Source of the DNA: Betaproteobacteria bacterium
Lineage (GTDB): Bacteria > Pseudomonadota > Gammaproteobacteria > Burkholderiales > Casimicrobiaceae
Assembly: GCA_013298695.1 (NCBI GenBank)
Contig: JAAFIS010000004.1
Span: forward strand, 1 to 64,000
Reading direction: 5' to 3'
Length of the DNA: 64,000 bases
In this document: piece after piece, positions 1 to 9,200 of the stretch
How positions within the stretch are numbered: position 1 is the first letter of the stretch
How the letters are laid out: each line of letters opens with the position of its first letter
Made by a program: the position numbers and the translations under genes
Notes under the pieces: generated by a model
Told to the model about the DNA's origin: nothing
The model's input: only the letters and a program-made list of their open reading frames with translations
Database searches by the model: none

Positions 1-58
1 TTTCTCTAGCAAAACTACAGGTAAATATGTGTGTTTTGGGCGCTACTAATCGGCTATT

Positions 59-145
59 CCGCCTATTTTACTGGGTAAAATGCAGATTTAGCTTGAACAG
101 CGATCGACAGCTTTTGTTCGCTTTCGGCCCAATCAAATAGGCTTT
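59..145. repeat. bipartite palindromic element, copy A
   Basis: Two imperfect palindromes (about 59-78, core gcctattttactgggt; and about 124-145, core ggcccaatcaaataggc) lie about 45 bp apart. The spacing and core match ten other copies in this window. It occupies the gene-free left edge downstream of the LysR gene. The rest of 1-289 shows nothing else I can support. Confidence 0.55.
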
Positions 146-289
146 CGCTACTTAGAGCTTTAAGTTAATCGTGGCAGCGACTATTTACTGAAAAACTTGC
201 GCTATGTAGTTTTTCGTAGTTCTTGCTCGCCTCTGCGCCTGCTCTAAGCGGCCGCACCAGACGCAGAGGATGTTGTTTCGTTTTTCGCG

Positions 290-1255
290 CTACTGTGCGT
301 TCTCAAGTTGGGTCTCAGCGCCGTCGGCTCGGGCTTCGTCTTCCATCCATTGCGTCACCGCCTCCTCAAGCGAGCCGCTGCGGCGCGCTCGGGGGTAACA
401 CGCGTAGTAGCCTCGAGATAGCGTGACCCGCTCGGCGAACACGAGACTGATTCGACCCTGCGCGAGATCGCTTCGCGCCAGCAGCTCGGGCACCAGTGCG
501 ACACCAAATCCCGCCGACGCCGCATTCAAGAGCATGGTGTACTGCGCGAAGCGTGGTCCCGCGTATCCGTTAACCTGTTCTGCAATGCCGAGTGCAGCGA
601 GCGCTTCTGGCCAAGCATCGGGAACCTGCGCGTGATGCAGCAGCGACTTGCCTTGAAGCGCGCGTGTGGGGTCGGGTGTTTGACGTGCGTTGCGGCGCTG
701 GTTTGTCGGTCGCTTTGACGGTCGTTTCGGCGCAAGCGCTGATGGTGCGCCCACGGCAACGTTCTCTCTGCCAAACAAATAGTGCGACTCGAGATTCGGC
801 CACGTGCCCGCACCGTATCGAATAGCGATGTCGACGTTTGAAGGCATGGGCTCAGTCCACACGGGCGGTGCGAGATTGAGCGTAATGCTTGGGAAGCGTT
901 CGCGAAACGCAGTGAGTCGCGGCATCAACCAGATGCTCGCGAAGCTCGGTGGGCAGGCCAAATTAATCTGATTAGGTTGCCCGCCAAACGCTTGCAACTC
1001 AAGCGTTGCCGTTTCGATATCTCGCAGCGCGGCTTCCACTTTCGGTAAGTAAGACGCGCCGGCTAGCGTGAGCGCGAGGCCAGGATTCAGTCGCTCGAAT
1101 AACGGGGCGCGAACGAAGTCTTCCAGCGCCGCAATTTGCCGCGAGATTGCGCCTTGCGTGAGGTTCATTTCAAGTGCGGCTTTGGTGAAGCTCAAATGGC
1201 GCGCGGCTGCAGAAAACGCGAGCAGCGCTTGCGTGGAAGGGGTGGCGCGACGCAT
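290..1255 (-). CDS. LysR-family transcriptional regulator (GcvA-like)
   Basis: A LysR-type DNA-binding regulator of 321 residues. The N-terminal winged helix-turn-helix (residues about 5-65, with FTKAALEMNLTQGAISRQI) is intact, and an effector-binding domain follows, of the GcvA subgroup judging by its FASIWLMPRL and DIAIRYG segments. I chose the ATG at 1255 because a GAGGT ribosome site lies just upstream and the protein then begins directly before the helix-turn-helix; the frame is open for 42 more codons. It is divergent from the Bug-type receptor gene at 1481, so it may control that gene through the shared 225-bp gap (inference). Oddity: a basic, low-complexity stretch of about 17 residues (APKRPSKRPTNQRRNAR) interrupts the effector domain. 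Confidence 0.85.
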   Translation of the reverse strand: MRRATPSTQALLAFSAAARHLSFTKAALEMNLTQGAISRQIAALEDFVRAPLFERLNPGLALTLAGASYLPKVEAALRDIETATLELQAFGGQPNQINLACPPSFASIWLMPRLTAFRERFPSITLNLAPPVWTEPMPSNVDIAIRYGAGTWPNLESHYLFGRENVAVGAPSALAPKRPSKRPTNQRRNARQTPDPTRALQGKSLLHHAQVPDAWPEALAALGIAEQVNGYAGPRFAQYTMLLNAASAGFGVALVPELLARSDLAQGRISLVFAERVTLSRGYYACYPRARRSGSLEEAVTQWMEDEARADGAETQLENAQ

Positions 1256-1480
1256 TGTTTTGACCTCACTGCGCAGATTGATCTCGTCTGGATCGTAACA
1301 AGAACGACGAGCTTTAGCATGAGAATTTCTCATTTGCTCGTTAGAAAGATTAGTTTGTCGTGAGAAATAACGGCGACTCATAATCAGAATGTGAAAGCGC
1401 GGGTCTGGGCTAGACAGACTTCAGCCGCAGCGCATTAATTGCGCCGTTGTTTCGAATTTATTGTTCTTCGGAGGTGTATT

Positions 1481-2449
1481 GTGTTTCGTCGGCTGGCTTT
1501 GTTTTCTGCGGCGATCACGTCGCTCATCTGCATGACAATCGCTCATGCGCAATATCCAAGTAAACCGATTACCTTGATCGTTGGCTATCCTGCAGGCGGC
1601 AGCGTAGATCTCGTCGGTCGGGCGCTGGCTGTTGAGCTTGGAAAGCGCGTCGGGCAACCCGTTGTTGTCGAAAATGTGGGGGGTGCGGGCGGCGCGATTG
1701 GCGCACAAAAAGCGGTAGCCGCACCCGCGGACGGGCACACGCTTCTTCTCGGCACTAACAGCGAAATTGCAATCGCGAGACTCACCAACAGCGCGATCAA
1801 ATACGACGGAACGAAGGATTTGGTCGCCATTGGGTTGATGGGGACACAACCTATGTTGCTGGTTGCAAAGCCGTCGCTTGGCGTGAAGAGCGCTGATGAA
1901 TTGTTAGCGCTCGCGAAGAAGTCTCCCGGCAAGCTCACGTACGGCACTTCTGGCATTTCAACGCCGCTTCACCTCGCAGGCGAAATGGTGAATCAAACCG
2001 GTGGCGTTGCGCTCACTCATGTGCCGTACAAAGGTGCGGCGCCAATGGTCACCGATTTGCTCGGTGGCAACATTGATGTCGGCATGTTCGTGCTTTCTTC
2101 AGGATTGCCACACGTGAAATCTGGCAAGGTCATTGCGCTCGGGATCACCGAATCCAAGCGCTCGCCCGCTGCGCCAGAAATTCCAACGCTCGGCGAAACC
2201 AAAGCGCTCGCAGGGCTCGATATGGGAATCTTTTTCGGGTTGTTTGCACCGGCAAGAACGGAGCGCACGATCATCGAACGTTTAGAAAAAGAGATGCTGG
2301 CGATTCTTGGTGATGCTGAATTTGCAAAGAAACTCTCGGATGCTGGCGTCAACGTGCGTGCGATGCGTGGCAATGATTTCTCTAAGTTAATCGCGGGCGA
2401 AGTGGGGAAGTATCAACGCGTGGTTGAGATCGCAAAAATTCGCGAGTAA
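1481..2449 (+). CDS. Bug/TctC-family tripartite tricarboxylate transporter receptor
   Basis: Periplasmic solute receptor of the Bug (TctC) family, 322 residues. It has a signal peptide ending in IAHA just before QYPSKPITLIVGYPAGG, the typical start of mature Bug proteins. A GTG start at 1481 follows a strong CGGAGGTG ribosome site at 1470-1476; an upstream ATG at 1439 is in frame but lacks such a site and would spoil the signal peptide. Family hallmarks include HVPYKGAAPM and the C-terminal AEFAKKLSDAGV region. Such receptors bind carboxylated organic acids, with or without TctAB membrane partners; no tctA or tctB is present in this window. The ligand cannot be told from sequence. Confidence 0.9.
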   Translation: MFRRLALFSAAITSLICMTIAHAQYPSKPITLIVGYPAGGSVDLVGRALAVELGKRVGQPVVVENVGGAGGAIGAQKAVAAPADGHTLLLGTNSEIAIARLTNSAIKYDGTKDLVAIGLMGTQPMLLVAKPSLGVKSADELLALAKKSPGKLTYGTSGISTPLHLAGEMVNQTGGVALTHVPYKGAAPMVTDLLGGNIDVGMFVLSSGLPHVKSGKVIALGITESKRSPAAPEIPTLGETKALAGLDMGIFFGLFAPARTERTIIERLEKEMLAILGDAEFAKKLSDAGVNVRAMRGNDFSKLIAGEVGKYQRVVEIAKIRE

Positions 2450-2460
2450 TACTGACTGGG

Positions 2461-2535
2461 TTTGGGCGATTCGTCGTGGCGCCGACAAAAGCGCTATCAA
2501 ACCCGTAGTTCAACGCCCTATTTGAATTGGCAATA
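2461..2535. repeat. bipartite palindromic element, copy B (degenerate)
   Basis: Arms tttgggcgat (2461-2470) and cgccctatttgaattggc (2514-2531) are about 42 bp apart, matching the family. A further fragment, cgcccaattaaat, lies at 2581. It sits between the Bug receptor and cytochrome c genes. Confidence 0.5.
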
Positions 2536-2630
2536 AGCAGCATTTCTAGAATATTCGGGTTACCACGAAAAGCTCGGTAGCGCCCAATTAAATCGACGTT
2601 TCTTGCTTAATTCTTTACCGCAAATAAAAA

Positions 2631-2650
2631 AGCCGCGAATCATCGCGGCT
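2631..2650. terminator. rho-independent terminator, probably bidirectional
   Basis: Stem agccgcg/cgcggct with a 6-nt loop, flanked by an A-run on the left and a short T-run on the right. On the minus strand it is followed by a T-rich tract and fits termination of the cytochrome c gene. It may also stop readthrough from the Bug receptor gene. Confidence 0.8.
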
Positions 2651-2669
2651 TTTGCTCTGTTAGCCAGGC

Positions 2670-3047
2670 TCAGGCTTTTGGCTTGAATTCCTTTGGGCAT
2701 TCCGTGACTTTGACGTCTTTCATCACCCAGTCGATAATTTTTTTCAGCTCGGCATTCTTTGCGCCGTCCTTCAACTGAGGGTGAGCCGGCATCGGAATCG
2801 CGCCCCAAACCCCCGCTCCGCCTTCAATAACGTGCTTCGCAAGCGCAGCCTTGTTGGCGTCAAGCTTCTTCGCGTCTTTTGATGCGTAGCACGCGGCAAC
2901 CTGGCCGTATGCTGGGCCAATGACTTTCTTGTCAAGCTGATGGCAAGCCGTGCAGCCGTTTGCCTTGGCGAGATCTTCACTAGCGAGTGTGGGGGCGCTA
3001 AACGAAACAAGAGCTGCTGCTGATAACAGCGCGATGACTGACTTCAT
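2670..3047 (-). CDS. monohaem class I cytochrome c
   Basis: Small exported electron carrier of 125 residues. A signal peptide (MKSVIALLSAAALVSFSAPTLA) is followed by ANGCTACHQLDKKVIGPAY, whose CTACH is the single haem-attachment site. The downstream PMPAHPQL segment probably provides the axial methionine, and IIDWVMKDV forms the usual final helix. This is the c551/c552-type architecture found in periplasmic respiratory chains. The start is supported by an AGGA ribosome site 8 nt upstream. It stands alone, with terminators on both sides. An extra cysteine pair (C at about 72 and 117) could form a disulfide (inference). Confidence 0.9.
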   Translation of the reverse strand: MKSVIALLSAAALVSFSAPTLASEDLAKANGCTACHQLDKKVIGPAYGQVAACYASKDAKKLDANKAALAKHVIEGGAGVWGAIPMPAHPQLKDGAKNAELKKIIDWVMKDVKVTECPKEFKPKA

Positions 3048-3184
3048 GAATACTTCCTATCGATAAAACAAATGCGTGGGCTGAATTGTCGCTGAATTGC
3101 AGCGGCGAACGTCGGCGCGCTATGCGTTGATTGAAACGCAATTAACGGCGCGCACCGCACTTGGTTTACCACGCGAATAAAAAA

Positions 3185-3211
3185 GGGGTGTTGGCGACTC
3201 CGCCAAACCCC
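3185..3211 (-). terminator. rho-independent terminator of the giant repeat protein gene
   Basis: Stem ggggtgttggcg/cgccaaacccc with a 4-nt loop. Read on the minus strand it is followed by six T residues. It lies 70 bp past the stop codon of the 3281-10372 gene. Confidence 0.85.
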
Positions 3212-3280
3212 TTACCTATCCGCAAACTGTGCGGTTAGCCCACTGGCCGATCTGCGATTGGTCCAATGGGCGCTTTGCAA

Positions 3281-6200
3281 TTAGCGCTTTTGTGACGCCA
3301 AGCGTTGTCGACGGAAGGCGAGCGCCATCATCATCAATAACGCCAACGCGAGGAGCGCCTGCGACCACTGCGACAACGTTGGCACCGGTTGATTCGGCGT
3401 GAAGCCGGCATCGAGCTGTGGGTTGTTATCGCCAGCCGCCACGGTGACCACTGCGGTGCTTCCGGTGCTAACTCCCGGCGGGAGCTGATTGTTGTTGGCT
3501 TCGGGTTGCGTCCCGGTCGTGCCCGCTGGCGGGCCCGACGGCGTCGACGTGTAGCCCGGCGCGTTGAACTCGACCGAGTAGCTGCCCGGAATCAAGTTGG
3601 TAAATTGATACCAGCCCGGGCCTGGGTTGCCAGAGGTTTCGCCCGGAGGACGATCGCGCGTGATTTGCGTGGCTACGACATTTCCAGCACCGTCACGCAG
3701 CGTTACAGCTACGCCATTGATGCCGACTTCGCCGGGGTCGGCTCTGCCATCACGATTTATGTCTAACCAGACAAAGTTACCAAGCCTTGCTGGCAGGAAC
3801 ACACCGAAGTCAATCGTAAGATTGCTTTGGTTATCCGGCGTGGTGTCGGTTTGACCTGGCGTTACGTTTCCGTCTTCTCCGGTCGGTTGTCCAGCGCCGA
3901 GCGTGACCGGACGCGAACGAATTGTGTTGCTTGCAAATTGGATACCGTGGTCGAAATTGGTCGCGGTGTTGCCGAATGCAGTGGCAGGCGTGGCTGGTTC
4001 AAAAGGACCCGTCGTGTTGCCGTTACTACCGCTGGAGCTCACGTAGCTCACGCCACCTACCGTCGGCGTCACAACTTCTACGGTGTAGTTACCTGCAGGA
4101 AGATCCTTGAACAAATAGTAGCCGCCAGTTGTTGTGGTCGTGGTGATTGCCACGCCGCCAACCGCACTCGTTGAGATCACGCCGGTGGTCGTGTTGCGAT
4201 AGAGCTGCGCACCGTTGCCGTCGAGCAGATTCACTGTAACCCCGTCGAGCCCAGCTTCGCCGCCATCAATCGTGCCGTTGTTGTTGGCATCAACCCAGAC
4301 CCGGTTGCCCAGGCTGTAAGTCGCGAAGAATCCGATGTCGAGCGTCGGCTGCACTGTCGTTCCAGTTGCAGTCGTTACGGTTTGGCCGTTGGTTGTCGCG
4401 CCGGGAACAAGCGTGAAATCACCCGAACGCACGGCAACGCCAGCAATCGGGCTCGCCGGTACGCTGCCCTGATTATTGTTGTCGGTGAGCGCTGTGCCGA
4501 GAGGCGTTGGGCGCGTGCCTGGTGGCAACGTCGGCAGCGACACGTAATAACTGCCCGGTGGAATCGGATTACCGTTGGTGGTGCTAACAAACTGGTAGGT
4601 CCCGTCAGGCTGCGTGGTAGTCGTCGCAATTACCGCGTTAGTCGCAGCATCTCTGAGTTCAACCGTGATGCCCTGAACGCTTGCCGGAGTTGCATCAACG
4701 CCTGGGTTATAGACGCTGTTGCCATTGGTGTCGATCCAGATTTGATTACCAACGGTGAGTCGATAGAAACCGAAATCAATCGCCATATTGTCATTGCCAT
4801 CACCGTCAAGCCCAACGGTTGCTGGGTCAGTGTCGCCCGCCGCGCCGTTTTCGCCCGTAGGCTGCAAACCAGCGCCCAGCGTTACGGTCGGCGAAACGAT
4901 GCCGTTAGTTGCGGGGCTTGCATTAGTAATTCCTTTGTCGGTCCCGTCGGCCGCGCCCACCGCGCCCGCGCCGGGAACTGCATTGTCCGGCGTCGAATTT
5001 CCATAACCACGAAGCGGAGTGGTGCCAACCAAAGCGGCATTTCCGACCGCGGTTGCTTGCGCGCTGGTGATACCGCTCCAGTTTGAGGCCGGAATACGAA
5101 CGCTGTACTGACCCGCGCCCAAACCGTCAAATACATATTCGCCCGTAGCGCTAGTCGCGCGAGTGGCGACTACCGCGCCCGAAGAATTCAATAATTCAAC
5201 GATCACGCCAGCGGCGGCGGCTTCGCCTGCATCACGGATGCCGTTGTTGTTGGTGTCAAACCAGACGCGATTGCCGAGGGCATAAACCGGCACGTTGAAG
5301 CCGAAATCAATCGTCGAGTTGGTGCTCGCGTCGCCGCTCGGACCCTGCGCCGATGCGCCAGTCGTGCCCACGATGTCGGGTTCGCCTGTGGGCTGCAAGC
5401 CCGGGCCAACCGCCACGGGTACGCTGCGGAAATTGCCTGCGACAGGCGCGTCGATTCCCTTGTCGCCGCGATCGCCAGCTTGCGTTCCCGTCGAGCTCGC
5501 CGCACCTGCTGGTAGCGTGCTGCCGACCACTTCGACGGTGTAGCTGCCTGCTGGCAAACCGTCAAAACGGTAGTACCCGTTGGCATCCGTGACTGTGGAG
5601 ATAGCCGTGTTGCCTGCAGCGACCGTAGTGATCGAGCCGTCCGCCGCGCGGTAGAGCTGCGCGCCGGTGCTGTCGAGTAGTCGCATTGTCACAGCAGCGA
5701 TGCCGGCTTCGGCACCATCTTGCACGCCGTTGTTACGCGTACCGCCGCCGTTGCCAATGTCCAGATAGACACGATTTCCCAAACTAAACGTTGGCGTTAC
5801 CGCGAAGTCCATGCGCGGCTGATCGGTTGTTCCAGTGCTGTTAGTAGCAGTTGCTCCCGTTGGCAACGCACCTGCAGCGGTCAAGTTAACAACGGCGGAG
5901 TTAATCGGCGATGTGCTTGGCGTAGTTCCAGCACCGTTATCGCGGCTGTCGCCCACCGGTTGACCTCCACCAGCGGGGTCAGCAGAGCTCACTAGATTAG
6001 AGAGCGGTGCCTGCCCTGCAGGAAGGCGCACGGTGTAATTACCCGGTGGGATCGGATTGCCGTTGGCCGTGCCCGCCGTGCCTACCGCTGGAACGCTGGT
6101 GAGCTCCATGAACATGTAGTTACCGTTGGCATCGGTGAGCGTTTGTGCAACGACCACATTGCTGCTGTTGACCAGCTGCACGGTAACCCCGCTAATGCCC

Positions 6201-9200
6201 GGCTCAGTTCCGTCGCGCACACCGTTGTTGACTGTGCCACCACCGGTGCCATTGTCGTTAAACACCAAATTACCAACGCTCAACTTGTAGAAACCAAAGT
6301 CAACCGCGCGGTTATCAAAAGCGTCGCCCGGCGATGACGCAGTCGCACCATCGTTGTCTGCAGTGCCGTCTTCATTGAGCGGTTGATTGCCAACTGCCAA
6401 AGTAATGGGTGGCGACAAAATGCCGTTCGCAGCGGGCGTGCTGTTGAAGATGCCCTTATCAGTTGCGTCGACTGTCGTCGGGCCAGAAGCTGCGTTATCC
6501 GGGGTCGAATTGTTATAGCCCGCCAGTGGACGGGTGCCCGCCAATGCCGCATTACCCGCCGCCGTTGCTTGCGCCGCAGTAATGCCAGTCCAGTTCGAGG
6601 CCGCCACACGCACGGTGTACACGCCAGCGTTTAAGTTGTCGAATAGATATTCACCAGTCGCGTTGGTCGACGTGGTGGCGATGACGTTCGAGCTACTGTC
6701 GAGCAGTTCGATTACCACGCCTGGCACGTTGGCTTCAGCAGCGTCTTTTACGCCATTGTTATTGGTGTCGAACCACACACGGTTGCCAATGGCGAAACGC
6801 GGCGGAACGAAACCCAGATCCACGTTGGGCTTATGGCTAGTGCCGTCGTTGGCGAGGCCTTGCGTGTTTGGATACGTCCCGGTGGTATCGGCGGAATTAA
6901 ATATCGCTGAGGCACTCGCACCGAGCGTAAAGTTTGCGGTGGAGGTCGCATTTGCGGATGCGTCTGCTGTCCCCGCCCCAGAATCACCATCATCGTTAGT
7001 GGCCGCGCCTGCGCTCGTCACTGTGGGCAAGCTTGCTGGGTTTGTACTGCTCGAAGTGCCCGCGAGCGCGGCTTGACCCGCAGGAACGCGCACTTGATAG
7101 TCGCTGCCCGGTAGCAATGGAGCACCCACTGTTCCTGTGGCGCCGGCCAGGTTGTTTTGCTGGGTGAAGATGTAGTTACCGTTGGCATCGGTTGTGGTGC
7201 TAGCAACCACTACGCCGCCCTTGAGCAGTTCAACCACCACACCTGCTGGAACGCCAGCTTCAGTGCCGTCTTTCAGTCCGTTATTTCGCGTGCCGCCACC
7301 TGCGCCGCTGTCGTACCAGAGGGTGTCGCCGACGGTGAGGCGGAAGAGACCGAAATCAACCGTGAGGTTATCGCTAGCATCGCCTCGTGGCCCATTCAGA
7401 CCTGCCGGAGTGGCGGTCGAGTCAACGTCTGCGGTGGGCTGGTTGCTCGTTCCCAAAGTGACAGAACCACTCGAGACGCCAGCCGTTGTGTAGGCGGCGG
7501 CGGTTGCCGGGTTGATCCCTTTGTCATTGTTGTTGGTGCTGCCCGTGCCCGACGTTACGCCGGTAACCCCGTTCGCGCCCGGCGTAGAGCTCGTGAAACC
7601 TGCTAGCGGTCTTTGCGGCTGAGCAAATCCCGATGCGCCGCCGTTAAGCGTGCCGGTGGGGAACGAGCCTGTGAAACCAGTCCAGTTACGCGCGTCGACC
7701 ACAACGCGGTAGTCGCCTGCAGGCAGGTTATCAAAGCGATAGTAGCCGTCACTCGTGGTGACGACCTGTGCGGGCGTGTTGCCGCTTGAAACCGACGTAA
7801 TGTTGCCCGTTGGCGTAACGAAAAGCGGATTGCCCGATCCATCCGTCAAGGCCACCAACACATCAGCTCGGCCCACTTCGCTGTTGTTAAAAATGCCGTC
7901 GTTGTTGGTGTCGCCCCAAATGCGATTACCGAGGCTAAACGTTGGCGGAGTGAAGCCAGCGTCTAGTCCGAAATTGTTCTCGCCCGCTCCGCCCGTGCTG
8001 AATGTGATGCTCGGGAAGTTGCCCGCTCCGATAGCCGCCGTTGGCGTTGGAAGGGTCGCGTCAGAATCGGTGAGGTCTGTCAGAGCGTTATTCGTCGTGT
8101 TGCCCGACGCATTTGGCGTTGCGAGCCCCAGACTCGCCAGCGGGCCAGCGCCTGTGTAGTTTGTCGCGTTGTCAAAACGAATTTGATAGCCAGTGGTGTT
8201 CGGGGTTAAACCAGTGATTGCGTTTACCGTCGAACCACCGTTGGTTAACGTAAGCGCATTGCCGTCGGCATCGGTTGTACGGTTGTTAAAGTAGTAGTTA
8301 CCGTTAGCGTCTGTTACGGCAGTCGCAAGTAGCGTCGTGCCATTAGGCGCGAACAGGTTGACCGTTACGCCTGCAATGGGCGGCTCGCCCGGATCTTGAA
8401 TGCCGTTGAAGTTTGCATCAAACCAAACGCGGTTTCCAATTTCAATCGGCGCGGCGTCACACAGCGCTTCGACATCGCCAAACGATGATGACTTGCCCAT
8501 GTTGTTGTAGACATTGCCCGTTTGCGGTCCGGGGTTGCTAAACAAAATCTCATAGCCCTTGGTGAGCGCACCGCTTGTGTGATTGTTCCAGCCGATACCC
8601 GAAGACCAAATACGCACCGGATCTTTTTTGGTGTACACATAGTCTGGGAAACCTGGCACCTGCGCGAGGCCACCCATCGAGCTGTTTTGATCGATCTGGT
8701 CATCTTGATAGAACGTAAAACCACTCGTTGCACAATTCGCGGGGTCGTAGATGCCCACAGCGCTCGGACAAGCGAGATAGGTGTCACCATGGCCGCGACC
8801 ATCGGCCAGCGAGTTGTTGTTAGTGTCGAAGAAAAATGTACCGCGGCCCGTGGTGTCGCCAAATCGATCACGTACACCCACCAACATGTTCGCCCCGTTG
8901 AACTCAATATCTGCGACTAACGGTTGCGGGCGTTGACCGGTGTTGTCTGAGTTGTTCCACGCCCCAAAGTCAGGATTGGCGCGAGCGGTGACGTTTAGTG
9001 TGAAATTTGCGACTTGTGTAAACGCGTTAGTCGTCGTGTCCATCCGATAAACGAAGGCGCGCAATCGCGTTGGATCGCCGCCGGGGTTTGCTGCGTTTTG
9101 GCTAACGTCTGTGATGGTCGATTCTGCGGTACAAGTAATGCCAACGTACAAAAAGCCTTTGTTGTATTTCAGCGCAAATGGTCGCAAATCGCCCTCGACT

